46,720 nt of DNA from Spirochaetales bacterium UBA4629 (GCA_002406055.1 DHMZ01000098.1:67219-113938); one strand, 5' to 3'. Positions 25,262 through 33,683 are shown, numbered from the stretch's first letter. Notes: a model not told the origin generated them from the sequence alone. Made by a program: numbers and translations.

Positions 25262-25693
25262 TTACTTCTCCACTTCAACGCCCATTGAACGAGCTGTACC
25301 AGCTATGATTTTCTTTGCTGCTTCGATATCGTAAGCATTAAGATCTTCAAGCTTTGTCTGAGCAATTTCAGTAAGCTGAGCATTAGTTAACTTACCGACC
25401 TTTGTCTTGTTAGGTGTGCCGGAAGCTGTCTGAATGCCAAGAGCCTTCTTGATAAGAACTGCTGCTGGAGGAGTCTTCAGAATAAAAGTAAAACTCTTAT
25501 CTGAGTAGACAGTGATGATAACAGGGATGATGAGTCCAGCTTCAAAACCTTTAGTTTTGTCATTAAACTGCTGGACAAACTGAGGTGCGCTGACACCATG
25601 AGGACCGAGAGCAGGACCTACTGGAGGTGCTGGTGTGGCCTTCTGGGCAGGACACTGAAGCTTGATTACTGCGGTAACCTTCTTCTTTGCCAT
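25262..25693 (-). CDS. rplK: 50S ribosomal protein L11
   Basis: The 143-aa product of the GTPase-associated centre is the thiostrepton target with its rRNA. The proline-rich N-terminal hinge is KLQCPAQKATPAPPVGPALG with PHGVSAPQFVQQFNDKTKGF. The RNA-binding C-terminal part has TPPAAVLIKKALGI and ends ARSMGVEVEK. A 150-nt hairpin-rich leader separates it from nusG, and the rplA start lies 1 nt beyond its stop. Confidence 0.98.
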   Translation of the reverse strand: MAKKKVTAVIKLQCPAQKATPAPPVGPALGPHGVSAPQFVQQFNDKTKGFEAGLIIPVIITVYSDKSFTFILKTPPAAVLIKKALGIQTASGTPNKTKVGKLTNAQLTEIAQTKLEDLNAYDIEAAKKIIAGTARSMGVEVEK

Positions 25694-25820
25694 ATTTTTC
25701 TCCTTACGCCGGAACCTGGTCTGAGCTGACCGATAAGCGGGATTCCGCGCTGGTATTAACGCTCTTCAACGAAGAGCTCCCACCCTGTATACCGAAGCAT
25801 AGAGGGGAGATTTTTTAATA
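25694..25820 (-). promoter_or_regulatory. Hairpin-rich leader of rplK
   Basis: In the RNA sense there is a stem 25777-25781/25805-25809 enclosing a 5-bp stem capped by a UUCG tetraloop (loop 25793-25796). Next comes a perfect 7-bp hairpin 25761-25767/25771-25777, then small stems GCGG/CCGC and GGTC/GACC near 25720-25750. This is where the L1 autoregulatory site lies in other bacteria. I see no clear promoter in the gap. Confidence 0.5.
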
Positions 25821-25822
25821 AA

Positions 25823-25861
25823 GATAAAAACCAAAAGGCTATCCTTAATAGATAACCTTTT
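25823..25861 (-). terminator. Terminator-like hairpin overlapping the end of nusG
   Basis: Arms 25851-25861 and 25833-25843 pair over 11 bp with one G-U and a 7-nt loop, and the RNA continues GGUUUUUAUC. The stem includes the nusG stop codon. It would let secE-nusG be made in lower or different amounts than the downstream rplKAJL genes, or act as an attenuator read through in growing cells. Confidence 0.65.
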
Positions 25862-26420
25862 CTACTTGATTAAAATCTACCTCTACAGGAGTAGATCTAC
25901 CAAAAATTTGAACAGATAGTCTTAGTCTACCCTTCTGTAAGTCAATTTCATCAATTGTGCCATTGAAAGAAGAGAAAGGACCAGCTGTGATAAGAACTTC
26001 TTCTCCAACTGAAAAATCTTGCTTAGGTCTAAAAGACTTCTCTTCAGGAAGTTCTCCTGCCATTACTAGTATTCTCTTATGTTCAGCAGCTGAAAGTGGT
26101 GTCGGAGGAACTTTTCCATTTGGATCTCCAGATAAGAAACCTGAAACTCCATTAATTCCTACAATCTTAGAAACGATAGAATTCCATCCTGTCTCTGGTA
26201 GTTGCAATTCTACAAGGATGTAGCCAGGAAGAATCTTGCGTTCTTCAATCTTAACTTCTCCATCCTTATCACTGCGTACTTTAACCTTTTCAACAGGAAT
26301 ATTAACACCTGTGCAATACGCTTTAAACTCAGGGTCAATCTCAATATATTTATTGATGATCTTTTCAATCTTCTGTTCGTAACCTGAGTATGTTTGGATA
26401 ACGTACCAACCCTTTTCCAT
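25845..26420 (-). CDS. nusG: Transcription termination/antitermination protein NusG
   Basis: The 191-aa product binds the polymerase clamp and couples to S10 or Rho. The N-terminal NGN domain opens EKGWYVIQTYSGYEQKIEKI and has the LPGYILVELQL strand. The C-terminal KOW domain reads GPFSSFNGTIDEIDLQKGRL with FGRSTPVEVDFNQVEKV. There is a moderate insert of charged residues near 45-60 (VRSDKDGEVKIEERK). secE lies 19 nt upstream. Confidence 0.98.
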   Translation of the reverse strand: MEKGWYVIQTYSGYEQKIEKIINKYIEIDPEFKAYCTGVNIPVEKVKVRSDKDGEVKIEERKILPGYILVELQLPETGWNSIVSKIVGINGVSGFLSGDPNGKVPPTPLSAAEHKRILVMAGELPEEKSFRPKQDFSVGEEVLITAGPFSSFNGTIDEIDLQKGRLRLSVQIFGRSTPVEVDFNQVEKVIY

Positions 26421-26439
26421 CGTTTATTCCCAATATTCC

Positions 26440-26619
26440 TTAGAAAATAAGATCCATTAGCTGACCAATGCCAATATCGACAAGGCCAAGAACAATTGCA
26501 AAGACTATTGTTGAGATAATTACAACCCATGTGTAACGAACTACAGTTTCTCTATTTGGCCAAGAAACCTTCTTTAACTCAAGCCAACATTCTTTGAAGT
26601 ATCTTGCTATTTTCTTCAT
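26440..26619 (-). CDS. secE: Preprotein translocase subunit SecE
   Basis: This is a 59-aa, single-span SecE of the short type: MKKIARYFKECWLELKKVSW with PNRETVVRYTWVVI, the amphipathic helix and conserved tryptophan-proline, then one membrane helix (IISTIVFAIVLGLVDIGI). I used the ATG at 26617-26619, with AAGGAG upstream. The frame is open further into the tRNA, but that part is not protein-like. It clamps the two halves of SecY. Confidence 0.96.
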   Translation of the reverse strand: MKKIARYFKECWLELKKVSWPNRETVVRYTWVVIISTIVFAIVLGLVDIGIGQLMDLIF

Positions 26620-26647
26620 ATCTTCTCCTTGGTCCTCGAAGTGCCAG

Positions 26648-26721
26648 CAGGCCAGGAGGGATTCGAACCCCCAACACCCGGTTTTGGAGACCAGTGCTCT
26701 AACCATTGGAGCTACTGACCT
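26648..26721 (-). tRNA. tRNA-Trp (CCA)
   Basis: The 7-bp acceptor pairs 26715-26721 with 26649-26655 (one G-U), with discriminator G at 26648. The D arm is GCTC/GAGC. The anticodon arm CTGGT/ACCGG has loop CTCCAAA, giving anticodon CCA. The T arm carries TTCGAAT. The CCA end is not encoded. It lies between rpmG and secE in the same transcript, a common bacterial arrangement. Confidence 0.97.
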
Positions 26722-26750
26722 GCTCGCACCTCGAAGAATCCAATTGATCC

Positions 26751-26930
26751 TTATTTAATCTTTGTTTCTCTGTGCAAGGTGTGCTTGCGTTCAAATGGGC
26801 AATACTTCATGAGTTCAAGTTTCTCTGGTGTATTGCGGCGATTCTTCTCTGTAGTATAGTTCTTCTGCTTGCACTCTGTACACTGAAGAGCAATCTTCTC
26901 TACTGGTCCTTTCTTTTTTGAACTTGCCAT
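26751..26930 (-). CDS. rpmG: 50S ribosomal protein L33
   Basis: This 59-codon gene reads MASSKKKGPVEKIALQCTEC and has KNRRNTPEKLELMKYCPFER with KHTLHRETKIK. Cysteines C17, C20 and C44 remain. The fourth zinc ligand of the C-plus form seems replaced, since the second pair reads CPFERKH. L33 sits by the E site. It lies between the two tRNA genes, in the same order as in other spirochaetes. Confidence 0.97.
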   Translation of the reverse strand: MASSKKKGPVEKIALQCTECKQKNYTTEKNRRNTPEKLELMKYCPFERKHTLHRETKIK

Positions 26931-26968
26931 ATATACAACTCCTCACGACCCTAGGTCGCTTCTCTCTT

Positions 26969-27041
26969 AGCTCCCGGGCGGATTTGAACCGCCGACCCCC
27001 ACCTTACCATGGTGGTGCTCTACCGACTGAGCTACAAGAGC
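26969..27041 (-). tRNA. tRNA-Thr (GGU)
   Basis: The 5 prime end at 27041 reads GCTCTTG and pairs with CGGGAGC at 26970-26976, with two G-U pairs. The D arm is GCTC/GAGC. The anticodon arm CCACC/GGTGG has loop ATGGTAA, giving GGT (reads ACC and ACU). The T loop is TTCAAAT, and the discriminator is T. CCA is not encoded. It is the first gene of the large minus-strand transcript. Confidence 0.97.
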
Positions 27042-27072
27042 ACAGGTCACAAAAATGCGACACGCATTGGAA

Positions 27073-27102
27073 ACTCTAGCCTAAACAAGCACCTCTTGTC
27101 AA
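27073..27102 (-). promoter_or_regulatory. Promoter of the tRNA-Thr to rpsG transcription unit
   Basis: TTGACA at 27097-27102 and TAGAGT at 27073-27078 are separated by 18 bp. The start site is expected near 27066, about 25 nt before the tRNA. It would drive tRNA-Thr, rpmG, tRNA-Trp, secE, nusG and, by readthrough, the L11-RpoBC genes. Confidence 0.8.
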
Positions 27103-27304
27103 TAGAAAACAATGCATTCCAAAGAATGCCCCCATATACAAGGTGTTAGTCTTGATTTTATTATTCAATTAAAAAAGATTCAAGATGTGCTAGCAAATAA
27201 CTATTTAAAGGTATAATTATTTTAACATTTATCTTATTATTGAATATGTCAACAAGAATTAGTTAAAATAAAAATTGTCATTTTATCTAAGGAGGGCACC
27301 TTTT
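27103..27304. other. AT-rich divergent spacer upstream of glgP
   Basis: No gene is seen here. It contains a 6-bp hairpin (27114-27119/27124-27129). On the plus strand the only good -10-like box is TATAAT near 27212, and it lacks a convincing -35. TTGAAT with TTAAAA, 17 bp apart and closer to the gene, is a weak alternative. The glgP ribosome binding site AGGAGG lies at 27290-27295. Confidence 0.4.
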
Positions 27305-29818
27305 ATGCCAGAAAAAAACCGTGTTAGATATGGCTGTTCTTCAGAAGAAATTGCTAGAGACTTTGCTGAACAGCTAAAATACAACCAAGATGCTGATGTC
27401 TATCATACAACAAAAGAAGGCAGATATGAGGCAATTGCCTACGCAATTAGGGATAGAATAATTCATCAGTGGGATTTATCAAGAAAGACACAAAGAAAAA
27501 ACCATTCGAAGAGAGTTTATTATTTATCTCTTGAGTTCCTAATGGGGCGAGCAATGACAAATAATATTATTAACCTAGGAATTGAGAAGCCTGTAAAAGA
27601 GGCCCTTTCTTCATTAGGTTATACATATGAAGAACTAAGGGATACTGAACCTGATGCAGGACTCGGGAACGGAGGACTAGGACGTCTTGCCGCTTGTTTT
27701 ATGGACTCCTTGGCAACACTAGAGCTTCCAGCATATGGCTATGGTATTCGTTACAATTACGGAATTTTCCGTCAGCAAATCAAAAATGGATACCAAGTTG
27801 AGCAACCAGACAATTGGCTTAAGGATGGCAATCCATGGGAGTTAAAAAGACCAGATTTAACATATCCAGTTTTCTTTGGCGGAAAGGTTACATATTTGAG
27901 AGAAAACAATAGAGACACATACAAGTGGGTTCCAGATGAGCAAGTTAACGGTGTTGCTTATGATACCCCTATCGTAGGTTATGGAGGAAAGACTGTTAAC
28001 ACTCTTAGGCTTTGGAGCGCTAATAGCCCAGATGGCTTCTCATTCCAAGAATTCAATTCAGGTGACTATACAGAGGCAGTAAGAAAGAAAATTAATGCAG
28101 AGACACTTTCCCAAGTACTTTATCCAAATGATACTCTCTATATGGGAAAAGAGCTCAGACTTAAGCAGCAATATTTCTTTGTATCTTGTTCGCTACAAGA
28201 CATCGTGAGACGTTTTAAGCGTTACGGAAACTATAGCTGGAAGAACTTCCCTAATGAAGCTGCAATTCAACTTAATGATACTCACCCTTCCCTAGCAGTT
28301 CCTGAACTCATGAGGATTTTAGTAGATAACGAAGGGCTCGGATGGGATGATGCGTGGGATATCACTGTAAAGACTATGGGTTACACAAACCATACTCTCA
28401 TGCCTGAAGCTCTTGAGAAGTGGCCTCTTCCTATGATGGAAAAGATACTTCCTCGTCATATGCAAATCATTTATGAAATAAATAGAAGATTCCTTTCTTC
28501 TGCTGTTTCATATTTCCCAATGCAAAATGATAAGATTGCAAAGATTTCAATCATTGAAGAATCTAATCCTAAGATGGTAAGAATGGCTAACCTAGCTATT
28601 ATCGGAAGCCACTCTACAAACGGAGTAGCAGCTCTACATTCTAAACTACTTGTAGAGAACATGTTCCCTGAGTTCAATCTTATTTTCCCAGATAGATTCA
28701 ACAACAAGACAAATGGAATAACACAGAGAAGATGGCTTCTCGATGCAAACCCAGACCTTGCATCTCTTATTACTGAAGCTATTGGAGATAAGTGGATTAC
28801 ATCCTTTGATGAGGTAGAAAAATTAAAGGCATTTGCTGAAGATCCTTCTTTTGTTGAGAAAATTGGCAATGTTAAAACAAAAGCAAAGCTGAAGGCTGCA
28901 GATTTCTTAAAGAAAGATTGTGGAATCATTCTCGACACAGATACGCTTATTGATGTTCAAGTAAAGAGAATACATGAATACAAGAGACAACTTCTCAATG
29001 CTCTTAATATTGTTATGGTTTATAACAGAATGAAGAGCGATAAGGCATATAGAGAATCATTCCAGCCAACAACATATCTCTTTGGAGGTAAGGCTGCACC
29101 TGGTTATGTAAATGCAAAACTTATCATAAAGTTTATCTCTTCTCTCTCTGCAGTAATTAATGGCGATCCACAAGTAAATAAACTATTACATGTTTATTTT
29201 ATGCCAGACTACAGAGTTACTCTTGCTGAAAACATTATTCCTGCAACAAACCTCTCTGAACAGATTTCAACAGCAGGTACAGAGGCGTCTGGAACGGGCA
29301 ACATGAAGTTTATGGCTAACGGTGCTTTAACTATCGGAACACTAGATGGCGCCAATGTAGAAATGGCAGAAAGAGTTGGTCTGGATAACATTTTCATCTT
29401 TGGTCATACAGAAGAAGAGATAGCTAATCTATCAAAGAATTATTCTTCTATTGAGTGGATAAATGGTAATCCCGAAATAAAAGAAGCAATTGATTTAATT
29501 AAGTCAGGATTCTTCAATAACAATGAAGAAGGCATCTTTAATCCTCTCCTTTCTTCTCTAATTGAGCAAAATGATAGATACTTCCTCATGGCAGATCTTG
29601 CTCTTTATAACAAACGTCATGATGAAGCAAGCACACTATATAAAGAAAACAGAGCAGAATGGAATAAGAAGAGCCTCTTAAACATTGCTTCCTCTGCATT
29701 CTTCTCTTCAGACAGAACCATTAAAGAATATGCTGATGATATTTGGCACATCAAACCATGTCATGTCAAAAAGTCTAAAGAAGACACTGTTCTCGAAGAT
29801 GCAAGAAAGTCAAATTAA
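27305..29818 (+). CDS. glgP: Glycogen/starch (alpha-glucan) phosphorylase
   Basis: The 837-aa enzyme releases glucose 1-phosphate from alpha-1,4-glucans with pyridoxal phosphate. Family blocks include YYLSLEFLMGRAMTNNIINL, DAGLGNGGLGRLAACFMDSL, QLNDTHPSLAVPELMRIL, VKRIHEYKRQLLNALNI and the cofactor site GTEASGTGNMKFMANGAL, where the lysine near residue 668 binds the cofactor. I chose the ATG at 27305, 9 nt after AGGAGG; an earlier in-frame start lies before that site. It stands alone with its own terminator, and no other glycogen gene is in the window. Confidence 0.97.
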   Translation: MPEKNRVRYGCSSEEIARDFAEQLKYNQDADVYHTTKEGRYEAIAYAIRDRIIHQWDLSRKTQRKNHSKRVYYLSLEFLMGRAMTNNIINLGIEKPVKEALSSLGYTYEELRDTEPDAGLGNGGLGRLAACFMDSLATLELPAYGYGIRYNYGIFRQQIKNGYQVEQPDNWLKDGNPWELKRPDLTYPVFFGGKVTYLRENNRDTYKWVPDEQVNGVAYDTPIVGYGGKTVNTLRLWSANSPDGFSFQEFNSGDYTEAVRKKINAETLSQVLYPNDTLYMGKELRLKQQYFFVSCSLQDIVRRFKRYGNYSWKNFPNEAAIQLNDTHPSLAVPELMRILVDNEGLGWDDAWDITVKTMGYTNHTLMPEALEKWPLPMMEKILPRHMQIIYEINRRFLSSAVSYFPMQNDKIAKISIIEESNPKMVRMANLAIIGSHSTNGVAALHSKLLVENMFPEFNLIFPDRFNNKTNGITQRRWLLDANPDLASLITEAIGDKWITSFDEVEKLKAFAEDPSFVEKIGNVKTKAKLKAADFLKKDCGIILDTDTLIDVQVKRIHEYKRQLLNALNIVMVYNRMKSDKAYRESFQPTTYLFGGKAAPGYVNAKLIIKFISSLSAVINGDPQVNKLLHVYFMPDYRVTLAENIIPATNLSEQISTAGTEASGTGNMKFMANGALTIGTLDGANVEMAERVGLDNIFIFGHTEEEIANLSKNYSSIEWINGNPEIKEAIDLIKSGFFNNNEEGIFNPLLSSLIEQNDRYFLMADLALYNKRHDEASTLYKENRAEWNKKSLLNIASSAFFSSDRTIKEYADDIWHIKPCHVKKSKEDTVLEDARKSN

Positions 29819-29828
29819 ATAGTTATAA

Positions 29829-29864
29829 AACCCTCTTGTTGGAAGCCAATAAGAGGGTTCTTAA
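29829..29864. terminator. Terminator after glgP
   Basis: AACCCTCTTGTTGG at 29829-29842 pairs with 29846-29859 over 14 bp including one G-U, with a 3-nt loop. The plus-strand U-run is short (UUCUUAAAU). On the minus strand the tail is UUUUAU, so it may also serve the convergent zinc-ribbon gene. Confidence 0.85.
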
Positions 29865-29901
29865 ATGATTATAATTTGCTTTACTCTTTAAAGCCTATGC
29901 A

Positions 29902-30438
29902 TTAAACCCTAAATTCATCATAAGTTTGATTCTTATGAGGAAAGAAGGTTTTTAATACATCAAGAAGTCCATTCCAATAGATTGGATATCCATTGCATCC
30001 ACTAAAGAAGAGAGCATGCTTCTTCTCAAAAGTAACCTCTAATTCCCACTTTATTCCGTCCTCAACTTTTGGATCAAAATAGATTCTTTTCCACTTGTCT
30101 AAATACAAATCATTAAAAAGCATTGATTTAAACTCATTCCATTGATTTTTATCTAAAACACCCTCAATAAGCTTCTCAATACCATTCTTTGTTATAAAAA
30201 AACTAGCACCATCTCCGTCTTTGCTTTTTGCAACTCTAATTCTAAAACAATCATCGAGAAGTCTTCTAACAGACATCGAAAATGTCATTAGTTTATTAGA
30301 GTATTCATTTTTAGCATAGTTTTTATATCCAAACCTAGTTCTACAGCTTTCGCATCTGTATGTACTTTCTCTTTCTTTATTGCTATCTATTTCTATGCTT
30401 TTACTTCCACAGTTTGGACAAGTTAAAATGCTTTTCAA
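29902..30438 (-). CDS. Uncharacterised zinc-ribbon protein, possibly phase-variable
   Basis: The 178-aa product has function unknown. The N-terminus carries a zinc ribbon: TCPNCGSKSIEID and YRCESCRTRFGY (two CxxC pairs about 20 residues apart). The rest is a mixed alpha/beta domain with many charged and aromatic residues (WKRIYFDPKVEDGIKWELEV) and no motif I recognise. The only start in the present frame is TTG at 30436-30438. It directly follows a run of ten G preceded by ATG at 30454. With nine or twelve G the ATG would be in frame (MGGGDLKSILTC for nine); with ten it hits TGA at once. An extended -10, TGGTAAAAT, lies at 30473-30478. Confidence 0.75.
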   Translation of the reverse strand: MKSILTCPNCGSKSIEIDSNKERESTYRCESCRTRFGYKNYAKNEYSNKLMTFSMSVRRLLDDCFRIRVAKSKDGDGASFFITKNGIEKLIEGVLDKNQWNEFKSMLFNDLYLDKWKRIYFDPKVEDGIKWELEVTFEKKHALFFSGCNGYPIYWNGLLDVLKTFFPHKNQTYDEFRV

Positions 30439-30442
30439 ATCA

Positions 30443-30452
30443 CCCCCCCCCC
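30443..30452 (-). repeat. Homopolymeric G tract (10 G on the coding strand) at a start codon
   Basis: Ten consecutive C on the plus strand (G on the coding strand) lie between an ATG (A at 30454) and the body of the zinc-ribbon gene. Slippage would move the ATG in and out of frame. It could also change the spacing of a G-rich ribosome binding site for the TTG start. No other run of G or C of this length is seen in the window. Confidence 0.85.
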
Positions 30453-30566
30453 ATCACTACTTAACTACTCTTATTTTACCATCTAAACCGTTTTTGAATG
30501 AAAAAAATAAGTCATTTTTTAGCTTAATGTTAAGAAAATCCTGTATCTAATTATCAAACTGTACGA

Positions 30567-30578
30567 TAAAATCACACT
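30567..30578 (+). promoter_or_regulatory. -10 box implying a leaderless mRNA for the nucleotidyltransferase gene
   Basis: TAAAAT at 30567-30572 ends 7 nt before the ATG at 30579, so the expected start site is the A of the ATG. There is no Shine-Dalgarno sequence in CACTATG. The -35 region is poor, which limits confidence. Confidence 0.45.
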
Positions 30579-31163
30579 ATGACAACGATTCTTTTAGCCG
30601 CAGGCTTATCGACAAGAATGGGTAAAAATAAACTTTTACTTGAATACAACGGCAAAACAATTATCGAAAATACGCTAGTAAGCGTATTGTCTTTATCTGA
30701 TAAAGTGATAGTTGTTACTGGCTTTGAAAAAGAAAGAATCGAAGAGGTACTAAAGCCCTACCCCGTAACTATTGTGAATAATGAGAAATTCTTGAATGGT
30801 CAAAAAGAAAGTACACTTTGCGGCTTAAGAGAAGTCGATAATGATGACTTTGCCATTCTTCCTGGGGATTTGCCTTTGCTGTCTTCAGCTAATGTTGAAT
30901 CTCTATTTAAAGCATTAGAATCTTCTGAAATAGTTCGCCCTATATATAAAGCTATTCCAGGTCATCCTGTTTGCTATAAAAAAGAGAACCGAGAAAAGTT
31001 ATTAGCCTTTTCCGGTTCAATGAAAGATTATTTAAAGAATATAGGATTTGAAACTATTTCAAGCGAAATAGGGACTGTCTATGATATTGACAATCCCCAA
31101 CGCTATGAAGCTCTATTACTCTGTAATGGCAACCTTTCCATCCTTGATGGATACATTGATTAA
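30579..31163 (+). CDS. MobA/MocA-like nucleotidyltransferase family protein
   Basis: The 194-aa Rossmann-like enzyme has the nucleotide-binding opening LAAGLSTRMGKNKLLL (L-A-A-G-x-S-x-R-M-G-x-x-K), VTGF after strand 3, DFAILPGDLPLLSS (acidic metal site) and PGHPVCY. This is the fold of molybdenum-cofactor nucleotidyltransferases such as MocA and MobA. The donor nucleotide and acceptor cannot be read from the sequence, and no molybdenum or selenium gene is nearby. The gene runs toward clpB and the coding regions overlap by 48 bp, tail to tail. No ribosome binding site is visible. Confidence 0.82.
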   Translation: MTTILLAAGLSTRMGKNKLLLEYNGKTIIENTLVSVLSLSDKVIVVTGFEKERIEEVLKPYPVTIVNNEKFLNGQKESTLCGLREVDNDDFAILPGDLPLLSSANVESLFKALESSEIVRPIYKAIPGHPVCYKKENREKLLAFSGSMKDYLKNIGFETISSEIGTVYDIDNPQRYEALLLCNGNLSILDGYID

Positions 31164-33683
31164 GCCATTCTTCTTAACCTCTCCAGAAAGGATAGCCTTA
31201 GAGAGTTCATTTTCTATCTCATTCTGAATACACCTTCTAATTGGTCTAGCACCAAAGTCTGGATCAAAACCAACCTCTGCAACATATGCTTCAACCTCAG
31301 GTGTCCAGCTAAGATTGATATTTCTCTTCTCAAGTCTTGTCTTAAGAGTTTCAAGCTGTAAGTGAACAATACTCTTAACTTGCTCTTTGCCAAGTGGATT
31401 AAAGATGACTATTTCATCAATTCTATTAATGAACTCTGGCTTAAAGGCATGTCTTATTGCCTCCATTACCTCATCTTTAGCCTTCTCATGGTCGCGAAGA
31501 ATAAACTCACTACCAAGGTTGCTAGTCATAATTATGATAGTATTAGTAAAGTCTACTACCCTTCCTTGGCCATCAGTAAGTCTTCCATCATCGAGAACTT
31601 GAAGAAGAATATTAAATACATCTGGGTGTGCCTTCTCTATTTCATCGAAAAGAATAACAGAATAAGGACGTCTTCTAACAACTTCTGTTAACTGACCACC
31701 CTGATCGTAACCAACATATCCTGGAGGAGCTCCAATAAGCCTAGAGACCGAGTACTTTTCCATGTACTCTGACATATCAATTCTTGTTAAAGCTTTCTCA
31801 TCATCAAAGAGGAAAGAAGCAAGAACCTTTGCAAGAAGTGTCTTACCAACACCAGTTGGACCTGCAAAAAGGAAAGATCCAAGAGGTCTATGTTCATCAG
31901 AAAGTCCTGCTTTGTTTCTTCTAATAGCATTGCTTACTGCTTCAATAGCTTCCTTCTGCCCGATGACAGACTTCGACAATGTCTTCTCCAAGTCAGCATA
32001 TTTCTGCATCTCAGAGCTCATCATCTTTGCAACAGGAATACCGGTCCACATTGATACAATCTTTGCGATATCATCCTCTGTTACTTCTTCACGAAGAATT
32101 CTACCATCATCACCTTTGAAGCTATTTACCTTATCTTCTGCAGCCTTAATCTCTTTTTCGAGTTGTGGCATCTCACCATACTTTATCTGAGCAGCTTCAT
32201 TAAGGTTTCCACTCCTCTCAGCATTATCCTTACGTTGAGTAAGCTTCTCCATCTTCTCTTTCTTTTCTCTAAGAGCAAGAATAGCATTCTTTTCATTCTG
32301 CCATTCAAGATGAAGTGCATCGTACTTACTCTGATTCTCACCAAGTTCTTGATTAAGCTTCTCCAATCTCTCTTTAGACTGCTCATCGCTTTCTCTGCTT
32401 AGAGCTTGCTTTTCAATCTGAAGTTGAAGAATCTTTCTCTGAAGCTTATCTAATTCCTCTGGCTGAGATTCAATTTCCATCTTTAACTGGCTAGCAGCTT
32501 CATCAACAAGGTCAATAGCCTTATCTGGAAGGAATCTGTTAGTTAAATATCTATCTGACAAAGTAGCAGCAGCAACAAGAGCCTCATCCTTAATTCTTAC
32601 GCCGTGGTGCAATTCATACTTTGGTTGCAATCCACGAAGAATAGAAATAGTATCTGCAACTGTTGGTTCCTTTGCATAAACAGGCTGGAATCTTCTCTCA
32701 AGAGCCTTGTCTGCCTCAATGTACTTTCTATATTCATCAAGAGTAGTAGCACCAATTGCATGCAACTCACCACGTGCTAGAGCAGGCTTAATTAAATTGG
32801 AAGCATCTGTTGAGCCTTCAGCTGCGCCAGCACCAACAATAGTATGCAACTCATCAATAAAAAGAATAATTCTACCTTCACTCTTTGTTACTTCGTTGAT
32901 AACACCCTTAAGTCTCTCTTCAAATTCACCTCTGAATTTTGCTCCAGCAATTAAAGAACCGATATCAAGGGATAAGAGCCTCTTATCCTTCAAGGATTCA
33001 GGGACATCTCCCTTAGCAATTCTTTCAGCTAAACCTTCTACAATTGCTGTCTTACCAACACCTGGTTCACCAATTAAAACTGGGTTATTTTTAGTTCTTC
33101 TTGAAAGAACCTGCATTACCCTTCTTATCTCTTCATCTCTTCCGATGACAGGATCTAATTTATCTTCTTTGGCAGCACGAGTTAAATCTTTGCAATACTT
33201 ATCAAGAGCAGCATATTGGCTATCTGGATCTTGGCTCGTAATTCTCTGATTTCCTCTGATTGCCTTTAGAGCTTCAAGAACATTTTCCTTTGTGACACCA
33301 AGGCGTACCAAAGCATCTTTTTCTTCGCACTCATCTGTTAAGAGAGCCAAGAGAAAATGCTCAGCTGAAACATATTCATCCTTAAAATCACCTGCGGTTT
33401 TCTCGCAAGCACCAAGAATTCTTGCCATTGCTCTAGAAAAGGTTTTCTGAGTACCACCATAAGAACGTGGAAGCTTAGCTACTATAGCTTCCATTGCCTC
33501 TTTTACACTATCTGGAGAGACACCAAGTTTCTCTAATAGCGGTCTAATAACACCATCTTTCTGTTCAAGGAGGGCAAGAATCATATGTGCAGGAACTACT
33601 TCACTATGCTGAGAGCTTTCAGCCTTCTGAACAGCCTCCTCTAAAGCATTCTGCATCTTTACTGTAAACTTATCAAAATTCAT
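31116..33683 (-). CDS. clpB: ATP-dependent disaggregase ClpB
   Basis: The 855-aa chaperone rescues aggregated protein with DnaK. It has the Clp N-terminal repeat domain (1-145), NBD1 with Walker A GEPGVGKT near residue 203 and Walker B ILFIDELH, and a long coiled-coil middle domain (about 400-530, rich in E, K, L and Q). NBD2 has GPTGVGKT near 607 and VILFDEIEKAH. The coiled coil separates it from ClpA and ClpC. GGAGGAAGG precedes the ATG. No CIRCE element is seen upstream; a -35/-10 pair TTGTGA/TTATAT is too close to the start to be sure. Confidence 0.97.
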   Translation of the reverse strand: MNFDKFTVKMQNALEEAVQKAESSQHSEVVPAHMILALLEQKDGVIRPLLEKLGVSPDSVKEAMEAIVAKLPRSYGGTQKTFSRAMARILGACEKTAGDFKDEYVSAEHFLLALLTDECEEKDALVRLGVTKENVLEALKAIRGNQRITSQDPDSQYAALDKYCKDLTRAAKEDKLDPVIGRDEEIRRVMQVLSRRTKNNPVLIGEPGVGKTAIVEGLAERIAKGDVPESLKDKRLLSLDIGSLIAGAKFRGEFEERLKGVINEVTKSEGRIILFIDELHTIVGAGAAEGSTDASNLIKPALARGELHAIGATTLDEYRKYIEADKALERRFQPVYAKEPTVADTISILRGLQPKYELHHGVRIKDEALVAAATLSDRYLTNRFLPDKAIDLVDEAASQLKMEIESQPEELDKLQRKILQLQIEKQALSRESDEQSKERLEKLNQELGENQSKYDALHLEWQNEKNAILALREKKEKMEKLTQRKDNAERSGNLNEAAQIKYGEMPQLEKEIKAAEDKVNSFKGDDGRILREEVTEDDIAKIVSMWTGIPVAKMMSSEMQKYADLEKTLSKSVIGQKEAIEAVSNAIRRNKAGLSDEHRPLGSFLFAGPTGVGKTLLAKVLASFLFDDEKALTRIDMSEYMEKYSVSRLIGAPPGYVGYDQGGQLTEVVRRRPYSVILFDEIEKAHPDVFNILLQVLDDGRLTDGQGRVVDFTNTIIIMTSNLGSEFILRDHEKAKDEVMEAIRHAFKPEFINRIDEIVIFNPLGKEQVKSIVHLQLETLKTRLEKRNINLSWTPEVEAYVAEVGFDPDFGARPIRRCIQNEIENELSKAILSGEVKKNGLINVSIKDGKVAITE

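Noticed and set aside
26620..26706. 29-residue N-terminal extension of SecE
   Set aside because: The frame runs through tRNA-Trp; the start at 26619 has a good ribosome binding site and matches the family.
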